From Pyropia haitanensis (lineage: Eukaryota > Rhodophyta > Bangiophyceae > Bangiales > Bangiaceae): a DNA stretch of 64,000 nt. The position numbers were made by a program, and so were the translations under genes. Below, piece by piece: positions 57,245-64,000 of the stretch. Under the pieces are notes generated by a model, which saw nothing but the letters and a program-made list of their open reading frames with translations, ran no database searches and was not told where the DNA came from. The DNA lies in contig SDUX01000003.1 of NCBI GenBank assembly GCA_008729055.1, forward strand, positions 806,001 to 870,000, written 5' to 3'. Numbering within the stretch: position 1 is the stretch's first letter; each line of letters opens with the position of its first letter.

Positions 57245-58296
57245 GATCACATGTGATCCAACCCCCCCCCTGAGGTACTGTGGTAGTGTTGTGCATCTGT
57301 CCGCCACGTATGGAAATTTCCTTGACATGTCAAGCACCCCTCCGCACGACCCCGTGAGGCACGATTTCCTGACATTTCCTTTCTTTCCCTTTCTTTCCGA
57401 CACGTGGCGTTTGGCGCGGAATGACTTTTAAAACGCGGCGGCAATACGCGAAGTCCGCCCAGCCCGCTGGCCGGAACGGCGCCGACTTGCCGTGCTGGTC
57501 GGACGCACCGCATCCGACCAGCTTCTCGCAGAGGCTGCCCACGCCTGCGAGGAGCCGCCCACGACGGCAAAGCTGACGTCAACATGACCCCTCACCCTGT
57601 ACGAGCACCCCGGGAGCAGCGACCGGTGTACCGCTTTGTGAAGGTGATCGTTCGAGATGGCCGGAGGACTCTGACCTGCGGTGCTGACGCGTGCATGTAC
57701 TCCCTTTATGACAACATCACTCGTATGGAGGGCCACGTACGCCATTACGAGCATGCATTATCTCAGTTTTCGGACACGCTGGCGGCGATCGGGAGGTCGT
57801 GTGCATCTGGCTCGACCGGCGCGCATTCCCCGGTGGAGAGGGTGGGGCGGGGGGTGGGCGGGGGTGGGGTGAAGGGGGTTGCGGGGGTGGCGCAGAGGAT
57901 ACCCCTGGGGGCCGCATGCGACCGCAGGGCGTCGGACGAGGGGGGGGGAGGGGGGCGGGTGAGGAGGCAGGCACCGGGCATGTGGGTGAAGTCAGATCAC
58001 CACCGGGGAGGGACGGGGGGGGGGGCGAGGCGCACCGTGGATGGGCGACGCCATGGAAGGAGGGGGGGCGGACGTCCCCGGTGAAGCCACCGTCGTGAGA
58101 GCCGGCGCCCAGACGAAAATACTCCAGGAGTTCTCTCGAACGCTGCCGGTAGTTCTAGACAGTGGAGGCCTGACGCCCTCTCCAACCTGCTCTCTTTCCC
58201 CTCTGTCTTGGAAAGCGACAGGAATGACAGGAGAAACAATTTCCGTCAGACAGATTGCACAACACTATACTGTGGGGGGTTCGATCACATGCGATC
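57245..58296 (+). mobile_element. Inverted-repeat-bounded element with a BED-like zinc-finger frame
   Basis: The left end GATCACATGTGATC (57245-57258, a perfect palindrome) followed by CAACCCCCCCCCTGAGG, then GTAGTGTTGTGCATCTGTC, is matched on the minus strand from 58296 by GATCGCATGTGATCGAACCC, then ATAGTGTTGTGCAATCTGTC. Similarity extends over about 60-70 bp with small gaps, including GGAAATT further in. Inverted ends plus an internal DNA-binding-type frame suggest a non-autonomous DNA transposon of about 1.05 kb. The family (hAT, MULE or other) and the target-site duplication could not be fixed; the outer borders may extend a few bases. Confidence 0.65.
57584..58084 (+). CDS. BED-like zinc-finger frame inside the element
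   Basis: 166 codons from ATG 57584. The first about 65 residues look like a DNA-binding finger: VYRFVKVIVRDGRR, then CGADAC, a spacer of 13, and HVRHYEH, giving C-x4-C-x13-H-x5-H with an aromatic residue ahead, similar to BED fingers of transposase N-termini. After GRSC the sequence becomes Gly/Arg-rich without structure and is probably not functional protein. No catalytic domain. Could be the residue of a transposase or a finger exapted by the element. Moderate to low certainty. Confidence 0.4.
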   Translation: MTPHPVRAPREQRPVYRFVKVIVRDGRRTLTCGADACMYSLYDNITRMEGHVRHYEHALSQFSDTLAAIGRSCASGSTGAHSPVERVGRGVGGGGVKGVAGVAQRIPLGAACDRRASDEGGGGGRVRRQAPGMWVKSDHHRGGTGGGARRTVDGRRHGRRGGGRPR

Positions 58297-58612
58297 CGAT
58301 CCAATGCGCCCTTTTCACCCACTTATGAGAAAAAGTCTACAGAACTTTGTGTGAAAGCACGCTACTCCAACGATTAGCAACAACTCCAACCAGGTCTTGA
58401 CATAAAACTCTAATAAAGTAGAGTAATTGGTCACGATTTTCGGTGGACGACGGCGGCGTTGCGGATCAGCAGAGCCCTTTGACGTGGCCACCCCCTCCGC
58501 CCGCCGACCGCCACCGGCCCCCATCCAAAGACAATCCGCCCCCCCCCACGTCGTCCTCGCCCTCCCCCCCCCCCCCGCCCCCCCCCGCCCTCACCCCCTC
58601 CGGCGTTTTCCA
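58297..58612. other. Upstream region of IF-2
   Basis: Between the inverted-repeat element and the IF-2 start. Contains an AT-rich hairpin ACTCTA-ATAAAG-TAGAGT at about 58407-58424 and C-rich sequence directly before the ATG. The mobile element therefore sits within about 320 bp of the IF-2 start and may touch its promoter. Confidence 0.45.
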
Positions 58613-58764
58613 ATGAACACCCCGCTGGCAGCGGCCGCCGCCGCCCGCACCGCGGCCCGCCGCCTGTCGGCCCTCCACCGGCCGCCACACGTGGCGACCG
58701 CGGCGGCGGGCCCCGTGGCGGCCCCCCCTCCCCCCCCCCCACCGCCGGCAGGGGTGGTGGCGTC

Positions 58765-58798
<34 letters not shown>

Positions 58799-59621
58799 CC
58801 CGCCAGCCGCGCCGCCGCCGTCACTGCCGCCGCCGCCGCCGCCACCCCTCGCAGCGTCTACCCCCCCCCCACCCCCTGGGGCGGCCTCCCGCTGCTGGCA
58901 CCCCGCCGCCACGGCGGCGGCGGCGGTGGCGGTCCCGCCGCCGCCGCCGCCCGGTCGGCGGCGACCGCCGCCGCCGGCCGTGCCGCGCCGCCCCTACCGC
59001 CGGGGGGGCGTGGCCGCGGCGCGCCGCCGCGGCCGGGGGGTGGGCACCCGGGGGGGGTGGCCGCCGCCGCCGCCGCGCGCTGTGGGGTGGCCTGCCGGTC
59101 GCGGCGGCGGCGGTGGTGGTGGTGGTGGTGGTGGTGGTGGTGGTGGTGGTGGTGGTGGTGGTGGTGGTGGTGGTGGTGGTGGTGGTGGTGGTGGTGGTGG
59201 CGGTGGCCGCGGCGGCGGCGGTGGCGGCTACCCTCCCCCCCGCGGCCGTGGCGGCGGCGGCGGCGGCGGCCGTGGCGGCGGCACCCGCGGCGGCGGCCGC
59301 GCGGCGGCCGGTGGTGGCGGCGGCCGCGGCGGTGGCGGCGGCGGCGGCGGCCGCCGGCGGCCGCCCCCCTCGTTGCGGCCGGTGCGGCTCGCCGTCGGCG
59401 CGACGCGGACGCCGCGGCAGCTGGCGGCCGCGGCGGGCGCGGCGGCGGCGGCGCTGCCCGCCGCCGCTGCCGCGGCGGGCCTCCCGTGGGCGGCGCCAGA
59501 CACGCCGCTGGGGGGGGACGACCTCGAGCTCCTCGCCCTCGCGCTGGACGTGCCGCTCGAGTGGCGGCCGCCCGCGGGTGGTGGCGGTGGGGGGGGGGGG
59601 GGGGGGGTGGGGGGGGGGGGG

Positions 59622-59653
<32 letters not shown>

Positions 59654-59947
59654 CGTGCCGGCGGTGCGGGTAGCAGGGGGGGGGGGGGGGGGGGGGGGTT
59701 GGTCGTGCCGGGCGTGGACGTGGATCCCGAGGCGGGCCTGACGCCCGCGGCGCGGGCGGCGCTGCCGCGGCGGCCGCCGGTGGTGGCGCTGGTGGGCCAC
59801 GTGGACCACGGCAAGACGACGCTGCTCGACGCGCTCCGCCGGCTGGGGGGGGGGAGCGCCGCGCCCGTCGCGCCCGCCGAGGCGGGCGGCATCACCCAGG
59901 CGATTGGCGCGTTTATGGTCGACGCGCCCCCACGGGGCGGCGGTGGG

Positions 59948-59982
<35 letters not shown>

Positions 59983-61565
59983 CGGCGGCGGGCGGGTGAC
60001 GTTCCTCGACACCCCCGGCCACGCCGCGTTTGCCGCGATGCGCGCGACGGGCGTCGCCGCGGCGGACGTGGCGGTGCTCGTCGTCGCCGCCGACGATGGC
60101 GTCATGCCCCAGACCGTCGAGGCGGCGGCCGCGGCGGCGGCGGCGGGCGTGCCGCTCGTCGTGGCGCTGACCAAAATGGACGCCTCCGCCGCCGACGCGC
60201 GCCGCGCGCGGGCGGCGCTCCTCGACCGGGCGGGCGTGCACGTCGCGTCGCTCGGCGGGGACACCCCCGACGTGGAGGTTGTCGCGCCCGCGGGGGTGGG
60301 CCTGCCGCGCCTGCTCGCCGCGCTGACCGACACGGCCGCGGCGGCGGCGCTGGTCGCGCCGGCGGGGGGGCGGGGGGGGCGCCCCGGGCGGTGGTGGTGG
60401 AGGCGGCGGTGGATAAGCACCTCGGGCCGACCGCGGCGGTGGTGGTGCGGTGGGGGACGCTCCGCGTGGGTGACTGGGTGGTCGCCGTGCCGCCGCCGCC
60501 GGTGGGGGGGGGGACGGCTTTGCCCGCGTCCGCGCGCTCCGCCTGCTGGGCGACGGCGGCCGCGGCGTCGGCAGTGACGGCGGAGGGGTGGGGGGGGGGG
60601 CGGAGGGGGGGGGGGGCGCCCCCGCCGCCGCCGCCGCCGCCGCCGCCTCGCCGTCGGTGCCCGCGCTGGTCGTTGGCCTCGGCGCGGTGCTGCCGCCGGG
60701 GACGGTGCTCGTCGGCGCCGCCGACGCCAAGGACGCGCGGCGGCTCGCGCGCGCCGTGCGGGACGCCGCGGACGGCGCCGCCGCCGTCGCGGCGGGCCGG
60801 GCGGCGGCCGAGGCGGCCGCCGCCGCCGCCGCCACCGCCGCCGCTGACGGTGCCGCCGCCGACGGTGCCGACGGTGCCGCCGCCGGCGGTGACGCCGCCG
60901 CTGACGCCGCCGCCGCGCCCGCCGCTGACGCCGCCGCCGACGCGGCGGCCGCGCCGCCGCCGCGGTCCCCGCCGCCGCCGCCGCCGCCGCCGCCGCACTT
61001 TACCATCCTGGTCAAGGCGGACGTGCAGGGCACCGCCGACGCGGTCGCGGCGCTCGTCGACGCTGTCGCCGCCGACGCTGCCGCCACCGCCGCCGCGGCG
61101 GCCGCCGCGGCGGCCGACGCGGCCGCCGCCGCCGCCGCTGCCGCCGCGTTGGACGGCGCGCCCGCGGCGCCGCCCGCGCCCGCCCCGCTGCCGGCGCCGA
61201 CGTTTCGGCTCCTCCCGGCGGGCGTCGGCGCCGTGTCCGCGTCGGACATGGACCGGGCGGTCGCGGCGCTGCTGCCCGCCGGCGCGTCCCGGTCGGCGCG
61301 CCGCGGCGGCGGCGGCACCGGCGGCACCGGCGGCGGTGGCGCCGCGGCGGCGCCCGCGGCGGCAACGACGATCGTGCTCGCCTTTAACGTGCGCGTCGAC
61401 GCGCGGGCGGCGGCGGCGGCGCGGCGGGCGGGGGTGCGGGTGCTGTCGCACGGCCTCATCTACAAGCTCGACGCGGACCTCCGCGCGGCGGTGGCCGCCG
61501 CCGTCGACGCGGCCGCGTCGGCCGCGGCGGCCTCCCCGTGGGGTGTCCCGCCAGCGGCGGCGGCG

Positions 61566-61628
<63 letters not shown>

Positions 61629-61928
61629 GGCGCGCCGCCCGCGGGCGTCGCGGCGGTCGTCCGCGCGTACGAGGGCGGCGCCGTCGCCGGCGCGGCGGTC
61701 GCGCGCGGCCGCGTGCGGCGGGGCGACGCGGTGCGGGTGTCGCGGGCGGCGGCCGGCGGCCGCGGCGGCGCGCGCGCGGTCGTTGCGACGGGCGTGGTTG
61801 GCGGGCTCAAGCGGTACGCGGCGGACGTGGAGGCGGTGCCGCAGGGGCAGGAGTGTGGGGTGCGGCTGGCGGGGGGGTGGGCGGACTTTCGGGAGGGGGA
61901 CCGCCTCGAGTTTTTTGGGGGGGGGTAG
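58613..61928 (+). CDS. Organellar translation initiation factor IF-2
   Basis: GTPase that places initiator tRNA on organelle ribosomes. ATG at 58613; [20 protein letters not shown] looks like a mitochondrial or plastid leader. A Gly/Arg-rich stretch with 29 GGT codons (59112-59198) precedes an IF2_N-like helix region ([27 protein letters not shown]). The G domain has [15 protein letters not shown] (G1), [11 protein letters not shown] (G2), DTPGHAAF (G3) and LTKMDAS (G4, Thr in place of the usual Asn). Domain 2 is [19 protein letters not shown]; domain 3 starts [19 protein letters not shown] with [12 protein letters not shown]; the C-terminal domain has [36 protein letters not shown] and [10 protein letters not shown]. 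Stop TAG 61926-61928. The coding pattern passes through all three frames at G runs (59578-59700, about 60363-60379, 60487-60500 and earlier). Five added bases give 1106 residues. The rest of the protein is conventional IF-2. Confidence 0.9.
59112..59198 (+). repeat. (GGT)29 microsatellite inside IF-2
   Basis: Twenty-nine consecutive GGT units. In the frame that leads to the conserved domains it encodes poly-Gly; the other frames would give poly-Val or poly-Trp. Confidence 0.9.
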
Positions 61929-62266
61929 GCGACGCCCCGGCGGCCGGCGCGGCGGCCGGCCTCGGCGGCACGGCGCGGGCGCGGCCTGCCGTGGCGGTGC
62001 GCGCCGCGCGCGCTGCCGGCGCTTGGCTCCTCTCCCGCTTTCCGCAAAAAAAGTTTTTTTTTGGTGGTTACCACACGCACGCACTCGGGCAGGGGCGCAC
62101 CCGGCGGGCAAGCCGGGTCGGTCCAACGCACACAACGGGTACAACCCTACACGGCCGGCCGCGAGCAGGGGGGTGGCCGCCACCGCCACCACCACTCCCC
62201 CCCCCCACCCCCCTCCGCCCCTCCCCCTCCCCCCCCCCCTCCGCCCCCCCCCCCGCCCCCCCCCCC
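61929..62266. other. Convergent 3' region between IF-2 and NFS1
   Basis: Contains AAAAAAAGTTTTTTTTT at about 62046-62062, which on either strand places a T run just past a gene end, and C runs up to 62266. No frame supported. Confidence 0.5.
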
Positions 62267-63693
62267 TCAGTGCTCCTGCGACCACTGGATGCTCTTGATA
62301 TCAATGCCCTCCTGCATCATCTCCCACAGCGGGCTCATCTCGCGCAGCCGCCGCACGTGCTTGACCGCCAGGGCGACCGCGTAGTCCACCTCCGCCTCGG
62401 TCGTAAAGCGGCCGAGCCCAAAGCGGATGCTCGTGTGCGCGAGCTCCTCGTCCACGCCCAGCGCGCGGAGGACGTAGCTCGGCTCGAGCGACGCGCTCGT
62501 ACACGCGCTGCCGCTGCTCACCGCCACGTCCTTGAGCGCCATCAGCAGGGACTCCCCCTCAATCCCCGCAAACGAGATGTTGACATTCCCCGCGTACCGG
62601 TGGCGGGTGCTCCCATTGATGTACACCTGCTCGATCTGGGAGGTGAGGCCGGCCAGCAGCCGCGCCGACAGGCGCGCAATCCACGCCTCGTCCGCGGGCA
62701 TGTCGCGCGCCGCGACGGCGCAGGCGGCGCCAAAGCCGACGGCCAGCGCCGGCGGGAGCGTCCCCGACCGGAGGCCCCGCTCCTGCCCACCCCCGTGGAT
62801 GAGCGGCTCGAGGCGCACCCGCGGCCGCCGCCGCACGTACAGCGCGCCCACCCCCTTGGGGCCGTAAATCTTGTGGCCCGACAGCGACATGAGGTCGACC
62901 GCCAGCGCGTTGACGTCGAGCGGGATCTTGCCCAGCGCCTGCGCGGCGTCGGTGTGGAAAAAGACGCCGCGCGAGCGGCAGAGGGCGCCGAGCTCGGCTA
63001 GCGGCTGCACCACCCCAATCTCATTGTTCACCGCCATCACCGACAGCAGCGCCGTGTCGGGCCGCAGCGCGTCCGCAACCGCGTCGACGCTGACGAGGCC
63101 GTCCTTGCCGACGGGCAGGTACGTCACCTCCACGCCCCGCGCCTCGAGCTGCCGGCACGAGTCGAGGACGCACTTGTGCTCGGTCTGCGTCGTCACCACG
63201 TGGCGCTTCTTGGACGCGTAAAACGCGGCCACCCCCTTGACGGCCATGTTGTTGGCCTCGGTCGCGCCCGACGTGAAGACCACCTCCTTGGGGTCGGCGC
63301 CAATGAGCGCCGCGACGCGCGCCCGGGCGGTCTCGACGGCCGCCTCCGACTCCCACCCGTACGCGTGTGTTCGCGAGTGCGGGTTTCCGTACTGGGAGGT
63401 GAGGTGTGGGAGCATCGCGTCGAGGACGCGCGGGTCGACGGGCGTCGTCGACTGGGTGTCGAGGTAGATGGGGCGGGGGAGGGTGGTGGTCGTGCCCCCG
63501 CCGGCAGGGACGGAACGCACGCCGCCGGGCGTCAGCGACACGGTGGGGGGGGGGTCGGCACCGCCGGGGAGGCGGCGGCGGTCGCCGCCGCCGCCGCCGC
63601 TGCCGCGGGGGTGGCGGCGGTGGTCGAGACCTGCCGCGACGACGCCGCCGCCGCGCGGGAGGCGCGCGCGCAAGCACGAAGTAGGAGCGCCAT
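62267..63693 (-). CDS. NFS1: Mitochondrial cysteine desulfurase NFS1
   Basis: PLP enzyme that takes sulfur from cysteine for Fe-S cluster assembly (ISC system) and tRNA thiolation. ATG at 63693-63691. [20 protein letters not shown], rich in Arg, Ala and Ser, is a typical mitochondrial presequence. Core: [67 protein letters not shown], then [12 protein letters not shown] with the PLP lysine at about K275. The persulfide cysteine is about C398 in [17 protein letters not shown]. The end [11 protein letters not shown] is the hallmark of eukaryotic NFS1; the distance from the Cys to the C-terminus (77 residues) equals that of the human enzyme within one. Presequence and core are in different frames, joined if the run of 10 G at 63545-63554 has one more base, giving 475 residues. 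No ISD11 partner gene is nearby. Confidence 0.93.
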
Positions 63694-64000
63694 GATGAGC
63701 ACCGGCACGATGACCGGGGAGAGGGGGGGGGGGGGACCGGTGTAGAACCGACGCACCTTGGAGGCGGCCGGGACGGGAGGGACGGCCGCGGTGCCGCGAC
63801 GGTGACGACAAGCAGCGGGGCGGGCCAACGCCAAAGTCCAAAGATGCCGGCAAAGGGGACGCGGCGGGTGGCGCAGCCGGGGTATGCATAGCGGTCTTTT
63901 CAATCGACCACGCGGTCACGGCCTCGTGGGGGGGCCGTGGAGGCAGAGAGCCGTCTCCTCAATGAAAACCTAGAATTCACACACCAAAACTCCGTGAGTG
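63694..64000 (-). promoter_or_regulatory. Upstream region of NFS1
   Basis: GC-rich with a G run at about 63726-63736. The end of the window (63955-64000) is AT-richer (TCAATGAAAACCTAGAATTCA). No clear TATA box. The region probably includes the promoter, and the next gene is not visible. Confidence 0.35.

Noticed and set aside
58297..58612. AT-rich hairpin ACTCTA-ATAAAG-TAGAGT as a terminator
   Set aside because: It lies upstream of a eukaryotic gene start, with no gene ending just before it; bacterial-type termination does not apply.
59112..59198. Poly-Trp or poly-Val reading of the GGT tract
   Set aside because: The frame that continues into the IF2_N region and G domain reads the tract as glycine.
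7299..63693. Introns or programmed frameshifts as the explanation of the many frame changes
   Set aside because: The breaks lie in G/C runs without splice sites, the proteins continue without loss of conserved residues, and paralogue comparison at 40996-41007 shows a simple one-base difference. Programmed shifting at so many unrelated genes is unlikely, though not excluded.
1..64000. tRNA and rRNA genes
   Set aside because: I looked for cloverleaf T-arm sequences and rRNA core words and saw none that hold up; absence cannot be proved without a search program.

Overview
This window is nuclear eukaryotic DNA of extreme GC content. It is full of G/C homopolymers and GGC, GCC, GCG and GGT triplet runs, has few introns, and holds several kilobase-scale stretches without recognisable genes. 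The gene set (APC1, an NFS1 cysteine desulfurase with a presequence, an organellar IF-2, a PP4R1-like HEAT protein, a UBA/UAS/UBX protein, a plant-type VOC protein, a thioredoxin-like protein with an organelle-type leader, Mpo1-like proteins) points to a photosynthetic eukaryote. The composition, rare short GT-AG introns and Ala/Gly-rich proteins fit a bangiophyte red alga (Porphyra/Pyropia type) best. That assignment is inference; a GC-rich green or haptophyte alga cannot be excluded from sequence alone.

Layout. 1-5599: no supportable gene. 7299-10967 (+): a CBM48-TPR fusion protein. 12219-14617 (-): a UBXN7-like protein with two introns and a 37-nt exon. 15644-16177 (-) and 18867-19420 (-): two copies of a small secreted four-cysteine protein inside a tandem duplication with a period of about 3.2-3.3 kb. 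21554-26173 (-): a large single-exon PP4R1-like protein. 29063-29706 (-): a thioredoxin-like protein. 31024-33010 (+): an unidentified protein. 33466-34131 (-) and 40755-41377 (+): an inverted pair of Mpo1/DUF962-like membrane proteins flanking about 6.6 kb of repeat-rich DNA. 45815-47512 (+): a VOC/glyoxalase-like protein with one intron. 48102-48856: a short Tc1/mariner-like element. About 49000-56813 (-): APC1. 57245-58296: an element with inverted termini and a BED-like zinc-finger frame. 58613-61928 (+): IF-2. 62267-63693 (-): NFS1.

The most general observation is that many conserved genes change reading frame at long G or C runs. Wherever a single run can be isolated, the frame is restored by adding exactly one base, as if long homopolymers were systematically recorded one base short. 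Two paralogue comparisons inside the window support this. Gene coordinates below therefore span several uncorrected frames, and the lengths quoted as restored assume those missing bases.

There is no operon logic here. Genes are individually transcribed, and several have a pyrimidine-rich sense strand just upstream of the start codon. Functionally the window mixes cell-cycle and ubiquitin machinery (APC1, UBX protein), a phosphatase regulator, organellar translation and Fe-S assembly (IF-2, NFS1), redox (thioredoxin-like, VOC) and lipid metabolism (Mpo1-like). The least ordinary genes are the CBM48-TPR fusion, the tandem secreted proteins and the unidentified protein at 31024-33010.
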